DNA from: Parasedimentitalea denitrificans | Lineage (GTDB): Bacteria > Pseudomonadota > Alphaproteobacteria > Rhodobacterales > Rhodobacteraceae | Direction: 5' to 3' | DNA length: 64,000 bases | NCBI RefSeq assembly: GCF_011813015.1 | Contig: NZ_QHLQ01000001.1 | Location: 467,030 to 531,029, forward strand | Part shown: piece by piece, positions 46,353 to 55,933 of the stretch | How positions within the stretch are numbered: the first letter of the stretch is position 1 | How the letters are laid out: the number at the start of each line of letters is the position of its first letter | Translations under genes and position numbers: made by a program | The notes under the pieces: model-generated | Seen by the model: the letters and a program-made list of their open reading frames with translations, nothing else | Told to the model about the DNA's origin: nothing | Database searches by the model: none

Positions 46353-47456
46353 ATGGCGGAAATTGGTATCGGCATCCTTGGCGGTGGCTATATGGGCAAG
46401 GCCCATGCTGTCGCGATGTCTTCGGTCGGCGCGGTCTTTAACACCAACCTTCGTCCAAGGTTGGAAATGGTCTGCGCATCGTCAACCGAAAGCGCCGAGC
46501 GTTATCGCCAGGCATACGGCTTTGCTCGTGCCACCGACGACTGGCGCACATTAGTGAGCGACCCCAAGGTTGAGGCTATTGTCATCGCCACCCCCCAATC
46601 CACACACCGCGAAGTCGCAGAGGCCGCCTTTGCGGCAGGCAAACCTGTTTTCTGTGAAAAACCCATGGGCGCAACACTCGAAGACAGCCAGGCCATGGTT
46701 GCGGCTGCCGAGGCATCCGGCTGCACCAATATGGTTGGCTTCAATTATATCCGCACCCCTGCCAGCCAATTTGTGCGCAAGCTCATCGCACAAGGTGAAA
46801 TCGGTGACATCACATGGTTCCGCGGCGAACATACCGAAGATTTCTATGCAGACCCACAGGCCCCCGCGACATGGCGGACTGATGGCGCGGCCAACGGCAC
46901 AATGGGCGATCTGGCCCCGCATATGATCAATGGTGCGCTGGCCCTGCTTGGCCCGATTAAGCGTGTCATGACCGAAATAGAAACGGTGCACCGCAGCCGC
47001 CCCGGCGGTGATGTGACCAATGATGACCATGCTCAGATGATGTGTCGGTTTGAAAATGGGGCTATGGGGCAGATGTATTTCAGCCGCATCGCAACCGGGC
47101 GCAAGATGGGTTACGCCTATGAAATTACGGGCACCAAGGGCGCAGTGCGGTTCGATCAGGAAGATCAAAACGCCGTTTGGCTATACCGCATGGATGACCC
47201 CGAGGCCGAGCGCGGCTTTCGCAAGATCCTGACCGGCCCCGCACATCCTGACTATGAACCCTTTTGCCAGGGACCGGGGCACGGCACTGGATATCAGGAC
47301 CAGATCATCATCGAAGCGCGCGACTTTCTGTCCGCCATCGAAACCGGACAACCCATTTGGCCGACCTTCCGCGACGGACTCGACGTCAATCGCGTGATAG
47401 CGGCCGCCTTTGCCTCTGCCCGAGACAGCAAATGGCAAGACGTAAACTCGTTCTGA
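46353..47456 (+). CDS. Gfo/Idh/MocA dehydrogenase (inositol-dehydrogenase-like)
   Basis: The 367-residue protein has the NAD motif GILGGGYMGKAHAVA at the N-terminus, EKPMGATLEDS near residue 100 and a MGDLAPHMINGALALLG catalytic-domain segment. ATG 46353 is chosen over TTG 46311, which lies inside the operator. It would oxidise an inositol isomer or derivative to its inosose for the IolE-like protein that follows. The family is broad, so the ligand is uncertain. Confidence 0.85.
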   Translation: MAEIGIGILGGGYMGKAHAVAMSSVGAVFNTNLRPRLEMVCASSTESAERYRQAYGFARATDDWRTLVSDPKVEAIVIATPQSTHREVAEAAFAAGKPVFCEKPMGATLEDSQAMVAAAEASGCTNMVGFNYIRTPASQFVRKLIAQGEIGDITWFRGEHTEDFYADPQAPATWRTDGAANGTMGDLAPHMINGALALLGPIKRVMTEIETVHRSRPGGDVTNDDHAQMMCRFENGAMGQMYFSRIATGRKMGYAYEITGTKGAVRFDQEDQNAVWLYRMDDPEAERGFRKILTGPAHPDYEPFCQGPGHGTGYQDQIIIEARDFLSAIETGQPIWPTFRDGLDVNRVIAAAFASARDSKWQDVNSF

Positions 47457-47478
47457 GCATCCGAAAGGTACGACACAG

Positions 47479-48372
47479 ATGACAATCAGAATCGGCAACG
47501 CTCCCTGTTCCTGGGGAGTTGAATTTGCAAATGACCCGCGAAATCCAAGCTGGCAATCGGTTCTCAGCGACTGCGCCAAGGCAGGATACAAGGGGATCGA
47601 ATTGGGACCAGTCGGCTTTATGCCTGAGGATCCCGCCGAGTTGGGCGATGCACTTGCCCAGTATGAACTAGAACTGATCGGCGGCGTTGTGTTTCGCGCC
47701 TACCACGACCCAGATGCATGGGACGATGTTCTGGACGCCACGCACCGCACCGCCCGCGCACTCAAGGCGCATGGAGCGCAGCACTTGGTGCTCATCGACT
47801 CGATCTCACCACGCCGCGCCCCCACTGCCGGCCGGGCGTCCGAAGCCGAGCAAATGGACAAGGCAGAATGGACCGCCTACCGCAACCGCATTGCTGAGAC
47901 TGCTCGCATTGGTGCCGAGGAATATGGCCTGACCGTTGGCATCCATGCCCATGCGGCTGGCTTTATGGATTTCGAGCCCGAGCTTGAACGGCTCTTAAGT
48001 GAAGTCGACGAAAAGATCCTCAAGATCTGTTTCGACACAGGCCACCACTCCTATGCTGGCTTTGATCCGGTGGAGTTCATGAAGCGCCATGTCGACCGAA
48101 TTTCCTACATGCACTTCAAGGACATCAATCCGCAGGTAAAGACAAATGTCATCGCCAACCGGACCGGGTTCTATGACGCCTGTGGCGAAGGCATTTTCTG
48201 CAATCTTGGCGATGGCGACGTCGACTTTACCTCTGTGCGCCAGGTGCTGCTGGATGCCGGATTTTCAGGTTGGTGCACCGTCGAACAGGACTGCGACCCT
48301 ACACTGGACCCAGATCCAATCGGGGACGCCCGTAAAAACCGTGAATATCTTGAATCTATTGGCTTTAACTAA
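47479..48372 (+). CDS. IolE-like TIM-barrel protein
   Basis: The 297-residue sugar phosphate isomerase/epimerase-fold protein starts IGNAPCSWGVEF, as do many inosose dehydratases. Metal-binding positions are suggested by VGIHAHAAG, KICFDTGHHSYAG, YMHFKDIN and TVEQDCDP. It probably dehydrates the inosose of the second pathway, filling the IolE role missing from the minus-strand operon. It lies 22 bp after one dehydrogenase gene and 12 bp before another. Confidence 0.87.
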   Translation: MTIRIGNAPCSWGVEFANDPRNPSWQSVLSDCAKAGYKGIELGPVGFMPEDPAELGDALAQYELELIGGVVFRAYHDPDAWDDVLDATHRTARALKAHGAQHLVLIDSISPRRAPTAGRASEAEQMDKAEWTAYRNRIAETARIGAEEYGLTVGIHAHAAGFMDFEPELERLLSEVDEKILKICFDTGHHSYAGFDPVEFMKRHVDRISYMHFKDINPQVKTNVIANRTGFYDACGEGIFCNLGDGDVDFTSVRQVLLDAGFSGWCTVEQDCDPTLDPDPIGDARKNREYLESIGFN

Positions 48373-48384
48373 GGAGCCGAACAA

Positions 48385-49518
48385 ATGACTAAACTGAAAT
48401 GGGGCATGATTGGCGGCGGCGAAGGCAGCCAGATCGGCCCGGCACACCGCCTAGGCGCGCAGGCTGATGGATTGTTTGAATTCAGTGCAGCCGCTCTGGA
48501 TCACCGCCCCGAACAAGGCCGTGAATATGCGCAACGTCTTGGCGTTGCAGCAGATCGCGCCTATGGCGATTGGCAGGAAATGCTCGCCGGGGAAAAGCAC
48601 CGCGAAGATCGGATTGATCTGGTCACTGTCGCCACACCCAACGCCACCCACTTTGAGATTACCAAGGCCTTCTTAGAAGCCGGAATCAATGTCCTGTGCG
48701 AAAAGCCAATGACCATGACCGTCGAAGAGGGCGAGGAAATCGTGCGGGTTGCCGAAAAAACAGGCCAGATCTGTGCGGTAAACTACTGTTACTCGGCCTA
48801 TCCCATGGTCCGTCAGGCCCGCGCCATGGTGCGCGCTGGGGAAATCGGCAAGGTGCGGCTGGTCGTCACCAACTTCAGCCACGGCCACCACGGCGACGCC
48901 ACAGATGCGGACAATCCACGGGTACGCTGGCGTTATGATCCGGCGATGGCAGGCGTTTCAGGACAATTTGCCGATTGCGGCATCCACGCACTGCATATGG
49001 CCAGCTTCATCAGCGACGACGAAGTCGAAACGCTATCCGCCGACTTTGCCTCAACCATTGCCAGCCGCGAGTTGGAAGATGATGCGATGGTCAATTTTCG
49101 CATGAGCGGTGGAACTGTAGGGCGCCTATGGACATCATCAGTTGCCATTGGTCGTCAGCACGGGTTCGACATTCAAGTGTTTGGCGAAACTGGCGGGCTG
49201 CGTTGGGCCTCGGAACAGCCCAATCAGCTGATCTATACCCCGGTAGGTGGCCGTACGCAGATCATCGAAAAAGGTGAAGGCGGCCTGCACGAAGATGCTC
49301 AACGCTTGTCCCGCGTCGCCATCGCCCACCCCGAGGGTTTCCCACTGGCGGTGGCCAATATCTATTGCGATCTGGCCGACGCTATTCGCGGTGAAACCCG
49401 TGACGGATTGCCCACCGCATCAGACGGCGTGCGATCCATGGCTGCAGTTCACACTGCCGTTGCCTCGGCCAAGGAAAACGGAGCCTGGATGGACGCACGT
49501 CCACCAATTTTCCGCTAA
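48385..49518 (+). CDS. Gfo/Idh/MocA dehydrogenase (second in operon)
   Basis: The 377-residue protein has the variant NAD motif MIGGGEGSQIGPAHRLGA, EKPMTMTVEEGEEIV near residue 110 and a GQFADCGIHALHMASFI active-site segment. It belongs to a branch distinct from the protein at 46353, so it probably handles another inositol isomer, or epimerises by oxidation and reduction. AAGGAG precedes the start. It converges with, and overlaps by 4 bp, the LacI regulator gene. Confidence 0.85.
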   Translation: MTKLKWGMIGGGEGSQIGPAHRLGAQADGLFEFSAAALDHRPEQGREYAQRLGVAADRAYGDWQEMLAGEKHREDRIDLVTVATPNATHFEITKAFLEAGINVLCEKPMTMTVEEGEEIVRVAEKTGQICAVNYCYSAYPMVRQARAMVRAGEIGKVRLVVTNFSHGHHGDATDADNPRVRWRYDPAMAGVSGQFADCGIHALHMASFISDDEVETLSADFASTIASRELEDDAMVNFRMSGGTVGRLWTSSVAIGRQHGFDIQVFGETGGLRWASEQPNQLIYTPVGGRTQIIEKGEGGLHEDAQRLSRVAIAHPEGFPLAVANIYCDLADAIRGETRDGLPTASDGVRSMAAVHTAVASAKENGAWMDARPPIFR

Positions 49519-50522
49519 GCGTTAGGCCCTTTGCGCAGTGTTCCCCTCTCGATCAATGTGCAGGGGAACAAGCGCGCTTCGGGGTAGCGGTCGGGCGTTT
49601 CAAGCTGTGAAACCATCAGGTCAACTGCGGCGCTAGTGATTTGGCGAATGGGCTGCCTGATTGTCGTCAGATTGATATTCTCCCAGCCTGCCATCTCCAT
49701 ATCGTTCAGGCCCAGAATTCCAATGTCCTCGGGAACCTTCATCCCCCTACTCTGCATGGCGCTAAGCGCCCCGATAGAAATCACATCATCAGCGCCAAAG
49801 TACACTTCGGCGTGTTGACCGCTATCCAGCAATCCAAGCATTGCAGTGCGACCTGCCGCAAATGAGTATTCGTCTGAATAGGCGTGCGAAAACTTCAACT
49901 CGGGATGAGCGGCCATTTCCGCAGCAAACCCCTGAAAACGGTCCGACGTTGAAACCGCATTTTCCGGCCCACCGAGAAAGCCAATATGCTTGTATCCACG
50001 CTCAATCAGCGTTCGGGCCGCAAAGGCGCCAGCGGCCACATTGTCGATTCCAACCAGATTAGCATTTGTGCTGTCTTTGTAGCGCGCAAAGGCAAAGACC
50101 ACCGGAATATCGGCCTTTTCAAACGACGCGGCAAAACTGGGCGGAACTGTCGAAGATGCTACGATCACTCCGTCGACCGAATATTGGCGCAACATCTGAA
50201 CACTTTCTTCCGGCCCCTGATCCCCAGTCAGATTGACCAGTAGCGGTCGCAACCCCCGGTCCTGCAGACCAGAGGTGAACAGATCAAAGGCACTTAGAAA
50301 GAAAGGGTTTTTGAAGTTATTTGAAACCAGCCCGATCAGCTTGGTACGCCCGGTTGTAAGAGACGACGCAAGCGCATTTGGGCTATAACCCAACTCCTGT
50401 GCCGCCTTTTCAACACGGCGCCGCATTTTCCCTGAGACCGAAGCTCCATCGGTGAAAGCGCGCGACACAGCCGAGCGTGACACGCCCGCGCGTTCTGCAA
50501 CTTCTTTCAATGTAACGGCCAT
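49515..50522 (-). CDS. LacI-family regulator of the second inositol-like cluster
   Basis: The 335-residue LacI protein starts MAVTLKEVAERAGVSRSAVSRAF (helix-turn-helix), has a hinge near residue 50-60 (LGYSPNALASSL) and an effector domain from about residue 62. The perfect palindrome 82-97 bp upstream of its start is repeated at 46311-46326. It therefore likely controls itself, the FrcBCA-type importer and both divergent catabolic operons. The effector is probably the imported cyclitol. Confidence 0.9.
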   Translation of the reverse strand: MAVTLKEVAERAGVSRSAVSRAFTDGASVSGKMRRRVEKAAQELGYSPNALASSLTTGRTKLIGLVSNNFKNPFFLSAFDLFTSGLQDRGLRPLLVNLTGDQGPEESVQMLRQYSVDGVIVASSTVPPSFAASFEKADIPVVFAFARYKDSTNANLVGIDNVAAGAFAARTLIERGYKHIGFLGGPENAVSTSDRFQGFAAEMAAHPELKFSHAYSDEYSFAAGRTAMLGLLDSGQHAEVYFGADDVISIGALSAMQSRGMKVPEDIGILGLNDMEMAGWENINLTTIRQPIRQITSAAVDLMVSQLETPDRYPEARLFPCTLIERGTLRKGPNA

Positions 50523-50603
50523 CTAATCCCAGTCCTCTGATCCTGCGGTACGCCTTTTATCTGTTTTACGCCGTAATGGCAGTATGAAATTTCCGATAGC
50601 GTT

Positions 50604-50619
50604 TTGCAACCGGTTGCAA
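50604..50619. promoter_or_regulatory. LacI-type operator, second regulon, copy 2
   Basis: TTGCAACCGGTTGCAA, identical to 46311-46326, lies in the 183-bp divergent promoter between the LacI gene and the binding-protein gene. The two copies, about 4.3 kb apart, could also support looping by a LacI tetramer, though that is speculative. Confidence 0.88.
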
Positions 50620-50705
50620 GCGCGTCCCAAATGTGGTTAGCTTGAGTCGGAGACGGGGAGGAGCCGTCCTAGTAATGAATGACAGGGTTACCTGGGAGGT
50701 ACACA

Positions 50706-51656
50706 ATGACTTCACTGATGAAAAAACTGATGTTGGCAACGGCTGTTGTGGCGGCGCCAATGATGGTCGCAACAACCGCCTCAGCCGAAGGCGAAAAATA
50801 CATTCTCGTCAGCCATGCTCCGGACAGCGACAGCTGGTGGAACACAGTCAAGAACGGCCTTGCCTTGGCGGGCGATCAAATGGACGTAGAGATTGAATAC
50901 CGCAATCCACCAACGGGTGACCTTGCCGACATGGCGCGGATCATCGAACAGGCTGCAGCAAGCGGCCCTGATGGAATCATCACAACCCTAAGCGACTATG
51001 AAGTGTTGTCCGGTCCTATCCAGGCAGCAGTAGACAGTGGTGTTGATGTCATCATCATGAACTCGGGCACACCTGATCAGGCTCGCAAGGTTGGCGCGCT
51101 GATGTATGTAGGGCAGCCAGAATATGACGCAGGCCACGCTGCGGGTCTTCGCGCCAAAGGTGATGGCGTCAGCAGCTTCCTCTGTGTGAACCACTATATC
51201 AGCTCACCTTCCTCGACCGAACGTTGTCAGGGATTTGCTGATGGCTTGGGGATCGAACTGGGCAACCAGATGATCGATTCAGGTCAGGATCCATCCGAGA
51301 TCAAAAACAAGGTCATGGCTTACCTGAGCGCCAACCCTGAAACAGACGCGGTTTTGACACTTGGTCCAACCAGCGCCGACCCAACATTGCTGGCATTGGA
51401 TGAAAACGGTCTGGCCGGTGACATCTATTTCGGCACCTTCGACCTTGGTGAAGAAATCGTCAAAGGTATCAAGGCCGGTGTGATCAACTGGGGCATTGAC
51501 CAGCAACCATTCCTGCAGGCCTATCTGCCAGTTGTGGTAATGACCAACTACCACCGCTTTGGCGTTCTGCCCGGCAACAATATCAACTCTGGTCCCGGTT
51601 TTGTAACCGCTGACGGGCTTGAGAAAGTCGATTTGTTCGCAGGCGAATACCGCTAA
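50706..51656 (+). CDS. Periplasmic sugar/cyclitol-binding protein (FrcB/IbpA type)
   Basis: The 316-residue protein has a signal peptide (residues 1 to about 27, ending TTASA) and a type I periplasmic-binding fold (VSHAPDSDSWWNTVKNG, GPDGIITTLSDYEVL, VLTLGPTSADPT). ATG 50706 has GGGAGG 5-10 bp upstream. Context in the second inositol-like cluster and control by its LacI operator suggest that it binds an inositol isomer or derivative. A hairpin with a U tract follows the gene. Confidence 0.87.
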   Translation: MTSLMKKLMLATAVVAAPMMVATTASAEGEKYILVSHAPDSDSWWNTVKNGLALAGDQMDVEIEYRNPPTGDLADMARIIEQAAASGPDGIITTLSDYEVLSGPIQAAVDSGVDVIIMNSGTPDQARKVGALMYVGQPEYDAGHAAGLRAKGDGVSSFLCVNHYISSPSSTERCQGFADGLGIELGNQMIDSGQDPSEIKNKVMAYLSANPETDAVLTLGPTSADPTLLALDENGLAGDIYFGTFDLGEEIVKGIKAGVINWGIDQQPFLQAYLPVVVMTNYHRFGVLPGNNINSGPGFVTADGLEKVDLFAGEYR

Positions 51657-51669
51657 ATTACTCCCAACT

Positions 51670-51700
51670 GGGCGGTCAGTGTAAATTGGCCGCCCTTTTT
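51670..51700 (+). terminator. Attenuator-type hairpin after binding-protein gene
   Basis: GGGCGGTCA pairs with TGGCCGCCC (one wobble) and is followed by five T residues. It lies between the binding-protein and permease genes. Partial termination here would give more binding protein than membrane components, as is common in such operons. Confidence 0.7.
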
Positions 51701-51734
51701 CCATCCCGCATCTGGACCAAGTTAGGCCATCCCA

Positions 51735-52859
51735 ATGTCCGAAGCCCCATCCCCTGCCCTGAATGGTGACGAGCGCATCAAAACCCGCTCCCGCTTTCGC
51801 GAGGCCCTGATCCGTCCCGAGTTAGGCGGTATCGTCGGCACAGCCGTTGTTTTCACCCTGTTTCTTTTGTTCGCCTCCGACAGCGGCATGTTCAACAGCC
51901 AAGGCATCATGAACTGGAGCCAGGTCTCGGCTCAATTCATGATCATCGCTGTGGGCGCATGTCTGTTGATGATCGCTGGCGAGTTTGACCTATCCGTTGG
52001 GTCAATGATTGGCTTTGCTGGCATGATGATCGCTATCTTCAGCGTGACGCTTGGTTGGCCGGTCTGGCTTGCCATTATCGTCACCTTTGCGCTGGCACTT
52101 GCGATTGGCGCCCTGAACGGTTTCATCGTGGTCCGTACCGGCCTACCCAGTTTCATCGTGACACTGGCATTCCTGTTCATCCTGCGCGGCTTTACCATCT
52201 ACTTCCCGCAAACCATTGAACGCAAAACCATCATCGGTGGCGTTAAGGACGCAGCCGAAGGCGACTGGCTGGCCCCCCTATTTGGCGGCAAGATCTTTAC
52301 CGGCCTTTTCCAGTGGATGGGCGACGCCGGCATCATCGCTGTGTTCGAGCGCGGGACACGACAGGGTCAGCCGGTAGTTGATGGCGTTCCCATGCTTATT
52401 ATCTGGGCACTGGTACTGGTGGTACTTGGCCATATTCTGTTGACAAAAACCCGGTTCGGAAACTGGATCTTTGCAGCTGGCGGCGATGCGCAATCCGCCC
52501 GATACACAGGCGTCCCGGTCAACCGGGTCAAGATCCTGATGTTCATGACCACCGCATTCTGCGCCACGGTGTTCGCCACCTGTCAGGTGATGGAATTCGG
52601 CTCAGCCGGGGCTGATCGGGGGCTGTTGAAGGAGTTCGAAGCAATCATCGCCGTGGTGATCGGTGGGGCACTTCTGACCGGCGGCTATGGCTCGGTGATT
52701 GGTGCGGCTCTTGGCGCCCTGATCTTTGGGGTAGTGCAGCAGGGCCTATTCTTTGCCGGGGTCGAAAGTTCGCTGTTCCGGGTATTCCTGGGCGTTATCC
52801 TGCTCTTTGCGGTGATCCTGAACACCTACATCCGCCGCATGATAACTGGGGAGAGATAA
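51735..52859 (+). CDS. ABC permease (FrcC/RbsC type)
   Basis: The 374-residue membrane protein has the RbsC-family motifs AGEFDLSVGSMIGFAG near residue 78 and AVVIGGALLTGGYGS near residue 310, with about ten hydrophobic segments. A loop of about 60 residues between helices (near residues 155-215) is longer than in RbsC, as in FrcC. It forms the channel of the second-cluster importer. Confidence 0.9.
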   Translation: MSEAPSPALNGDERIKTRSRFREALIRPELGGIVGTAVVFTLFLLFASDSGMFNSQGIMNWSQVSAQFMIIAVGACLLMIAGEFDLSVGSMIGFAGMMIAIFSVTLGWPVWLAIIVTFALALAIGALNGFIVVRTGLPSFIVTLAFLFILRGFTIYFPQTIERKTIIGGVKDAAEGDWLAPLFGGKIFTGLFQWMGDAGIIAVFERGTRQGQPVVDGVPMLIIWALVLVVLGHILLTKTRFGNWIFAAGGDAQSARYTGVPVNRVKILMFMTTAFCATVFATCQVMEFGSAGADRGLLKEFEAIIAVVIGGALLTGGYGSVIGAALGALIFGVVQQGLFFAGVESSLFRVFLGVILLFAVILNTYIRRMITGER

Positions 52860-52860
52860 G

Positions 52861-53649
<789 letters not shown>

Positions 53650-53656
53650 TAATACT

Positions 53657-53685
53657 GCTCCCACCTCAGTGATTGCGGTGGGAGC
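53657..53685. terminator. Hairpin between convergent genes
   Basis: A perfect 9-bp stem (GCTCCCACC / GGTGGGAGC) with an 11-nt loop lies between the ATPase gene and the convergent HAD gene. No U tract follows on either strand. It is a plausible transcription end or mRNA-stabilising structure. Confidence 0.5.
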
Positions 53686-53715
53686 TGAGAGTTACCTGAT
53701 TGATGCGATGCAGCT

Positions 53716-54381
53716 TCACCGAAATGACGGAGCTTGGTCCAAGAAAGACAGCAGCGTTTCGTACCCTGAAACCTGATGCGCGCAAAAATCGAACTGTTCG
53801 GAAGGTAAATGTGGCCCGATCGCTATTGTGGTCAACCCAGCATCAACCGCTGAACGAGCGCCTGCAAGCGAGTCCTCGAATGCAATCACCTGATCTGCGG
53901 TCAGCCCAAGAGTTTCCAGCGTCCCCAAGAATGGCGCCGGATGGGGTTTGCCTTGTTTCATTCCATCTGCAGATACCCGAATATCAAACAGATCCTCTAT
54001 CCCGGCAATCTGAAGGGAGAGGTCAATATTGCGCGCGGGCGATGACGAGCAAATAGCCAGCCGCATCCCTTGCTTGGACAATGCCCTTACAAATTCCTGT
54101 GCACCAGGTACCGGTTTGATCTCCGACGGAAGAAGCCGCCAAGCTTCGGATTTGATCTCCGATAAAATTTTTGCCCGCTTGTCGTCGTCATATTTTTTAA
54201 ACACTTCATTCACGAAGGCACCCACATTCCGCCCTTCGTGGCTATCCAAGAAAGCCGATGTGACCGAACGGCCAAAGCGGGTAGAAACCGATGACTTCGC
54301 GGCTTGCCATGCAGGCTCGCTGATCACCAGCGTTCCATCCAAATCAAAAATCGCCGCGCGATAGTTCAACAAGTCTTTCAT
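53716..54381 (-). CDS. HAD-superfamily sugar-phosphate phosphatase/mutase-like protein
   Basis: The 221-residue protein has the HAD motif I AAIFDLDGTLV at the N-terminus (nucleophile and acid Asp), motif II LAICSSSPA, and motif IV VIAFEDSLAGARSA. An alpha-helical cap lies between about residues 20 and 90. It looks like the beta-phosphoglucomutase/2-deoxyglucose-6-phosphatase branch and would act on a small sugar phosphate. It is the last ordinary-looking gene before the tRNA fragment that marks the island edge. Confidence 0.85.
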   Translation of the reverse strand: MKDLLNYRAAIFDLDGTLVISEPAWQAAKSSVSTRFGRSVTSAFLDSHEGRNVGAFVNEVFKKYDDDKRAKILSEIKSEAWRLLPSEIKPVPGAQEFVRALSKQGMRLAICSSSPARNIDLSLQIAGIEDLFDIRVSADGMKQGKPHPAPFLGTLETLGLTADQVIAFEDSLAGARSAVDAGLTTIAIGPHLPSEQFDFCAHQVSGYETLLSFLDQAPSFR

Positions 54382-54709
54382 TTGCCGCGGCGCTTTCTCA
54401 TAAAGTATTTAACGCCAACACCTACTTGGAATTTGGCCTATGTCCAGCCACAGCGTTTAACTTGTGTGTGCAGGTCTTTAAATAGCCCATTCCTGCTTGA
54501 ATAGCTGCTATCACTCCAGCACCTGCCCTTCGCTCCAGTCCTCACAAATGACAGCTATGCTGGGAATGCGGCTTTAGAAAATTCTCGACCACATCACCAA
54601 AGCTGAAGACAGTTTAGGACACAGGCAAGCGCAACTTAATCGATACAACCAAAAAACCATCGACGAAAATCGATCCAAGTCGAAATGGGAAAAGGAGATG
54701 AACTTTGAG
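54382..54709. other. Intergenic region at island edge
   Basis: No gene is apparent in this 328-bp stretch. It holds the upstream region of the HAD gene and runs to the 3' end of the tRNA-Ser fragment at 54710. No terminator or repeat stands out. Confidence 0.5.
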
Positions 54710-54767
54710 TGGCGGGGAGACAGGGATTCGAACCCTGGGAACGCTCTCACGTTCAACGGTTTTCAAG
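54710..54767 (-). tRNA. 3' fragment of tRNA-Ser(UGA)
   Basis: On the minus strand this segment reads as the 3' half of a serine tRNA: CTTGAAA (anticodon loop with UGA), a long variable arm closed by AACG and CGTT, the T arm CAGGGTTCGAATCCCTG, the acceptor 3' strand TCTCCCC, a discriminator G and encoded CCA. The 5' half is absent: the bases before the loop do not pair with the anticodon stem, and no D arm follows. Such fragments are left at one end of an element that integrates into a tRNA gene. The polarity puts the element to the right. Confidence 0.82.
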
Positions 54768-54905
54768 GCAGGTAAAGGTTGTGCGTTTTCAACAAGATAG
54801 TCGAAATATTTCCCACTACAAACCATGAACGGTAAAAGAACATGGGAAACCGCCCTATTCACTACCAAGCTTGGCATCGATCGCTCAACAACCTATCTAC
54901 CAACC

Positions 54906-55133
54906 ATGAAAGTTCGAGATTACCCGCTACCCACAGTCGAGATATGCTGCGACCACTGCGGACGCCACGGTCGGTATCGGAAGGAACGATTTGTTGAACT
55001 TGTTGGCGGGGAAACCGAACTCCCGACAGCCCTGAAAATCATCGCAAGTGACTGCCCCATTGAAGGAGTGACCCTAGATAACATGCATGGCAAGTGCAGA
55101 CCCTATTACGCCCAGAACTGGTGGAGCAAATAG
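54906..55133 (+). CDS. Small zinc-ribbon-like protein
   Basis: The 75-residue protein has EICCDHCGRHGRYRKERF at the N-terminus and a single later Cys in IASDCPIEG, then HGKCRPYY. It resembles a common family of short hypothetical proteins in alphaproteobacterial mobile regions. The frame is open from 54825, but ATG 54906 gives the family N-terminus. The stop codon is directly followed by a copy of the island's repeated motif. Function is unknown. Confidence 0.65.
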   Translation: MKVRDYPLPTVEICCDHCGRHGRYRKERFVELVGGETELPTALKIIASDCPIEGVTLDNMHGKCRPYYAQNWWSK

Positions 55134-55135
55134 GC

Positions 55136-55149
55136 CTCCTTATCTGGAC
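55136..55149 (+). repeat. Island boundary motif, copy a
   Basis: CTCCTTATCTGGAC matches 11 of 14 positions of the consensus CTCCTTTGTTGGAC. It begins two bases after the stop codon of the small zinc-ribbon gene. Confidence 0.6.
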
Positions 55150-55301
55150 TTTCTATTTAGCCTGAATATTGGGACTCCTCCAGCACCGTCCGCCATCAAC
55201 AAATGCATGATCTAGGTTGAAAAACACTCCCGTCGCGTAACATTGCCTTCTGGCGTTCTATTTTGGGAATGTCAGGTCAAATATTTTTTCAGCCGTAAAC
55301 G

Positions 55302-55331
55302 AAAAGCGCCCTGCAAATGCAGGGCGCTTTT
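55302..55331. terminator. Bidirectional terminator
   Basis: AAAAGCGCCCTGC and GCAGGGCGCTTTT form a long perfect stem with a 4-nt loop; A and T tracts at the two ends make it work on either strand. It lies 18 bp after the stop codon of the VPLPA-CTERM gene. Confidence 0.85.
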
Positions 55332-55348
55332 AGAAATGTCGGTTTATA

Positions 55349-55933
55349 TTAGATGTGGCGGCGTTTACGCATAAAACCTAGTGCGCCGAGGCCAGCTAGA
55401 AGCAGGGGAAGACCGGCTGGAAGTGGAACGGCTGAGACACGAACCATAGTTACGCCTCCATATGAATGTGGATTGTTCGACCAATTCCCAACCCATCCGC
55501 CGTAACCACAGTTAATCCCAAAACAAAACGCTGTGTTAGTGTCCCCAAAGTAACCGAGAGTAGAAGAACCAAAAGTCACACCTAAATGACTTATAATATT
55601 GGCTTCTTGAGCTGTGTTCGTTCCAGCGTCGACAATACTTGAGCTGGTATTGCCATTCCAAGTGGAGCCAAAAGCGGACAGCAACGCAGTGACCTGAGCG
55701 GAGTTAGCATAGGCAAAACCGTAACTAGAGTGAGCCGCCACTGCGCTGGAGATGGTCTGACCATCAGATCGCGATAGATTAAGGAATTCAAGAACTGTGC
55801 CGCTGTCATCAATTCGAGTAAGGTCATCTGTCGAAAAAAGGGTTCCGGACTCCATGAGCGTCGCAGACGACGCAGGGCCAATGGACCCGACCATCAGCAC
55901 CGCAGCAACGGCACCTACAAATAACTTTTTCAT
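55349..55933 (-). CDS. VPLPA-CTERM surface protein
   Basis: The 194-residue exported protein has a signal peptide (residues 1 to about 23, ending PASSA), a Ser/Thr/Gly/Asn-rich middle, and a C-terminal sorting signal VPLPAGLPLLLAGLGALG followed by basic RKRR. This signal is recognised by a Rhodobacterales exosortase (XrtD-type), which is not in the window. The mature part would be released or anchored at the outer surface. Ordinary promoter and terminator elements surround it. A second such gene is at 63192-63833. Confidence 0.85.
   Translation of the reverse strand: MKKLFVGAVAAVLMVGSIGPASSATLMESGTLFSTDDLTRIDDSGTVLEFLNLSRSDGQTISSAVAAHSSYGFAYANSAQVTALLSAFGSTWNGNTSSSIVDAGTNTAQEANIISHLGVTFGSSTLGYFGDTNTAFCFGINCGYGGWVGNWSNNPHSYGGVTMVRVSAVPLPAGLPLLLAGLGALGFMRKRRHI

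Noticed and set aside
54710..54800. Complete tRNA-Ser gene
   Set aside because: The sequence upstream of the anticodon loop cannot form the 5' anticodon strand, D arm or 5' acceptor strand; only the 3' part is a tRNA.
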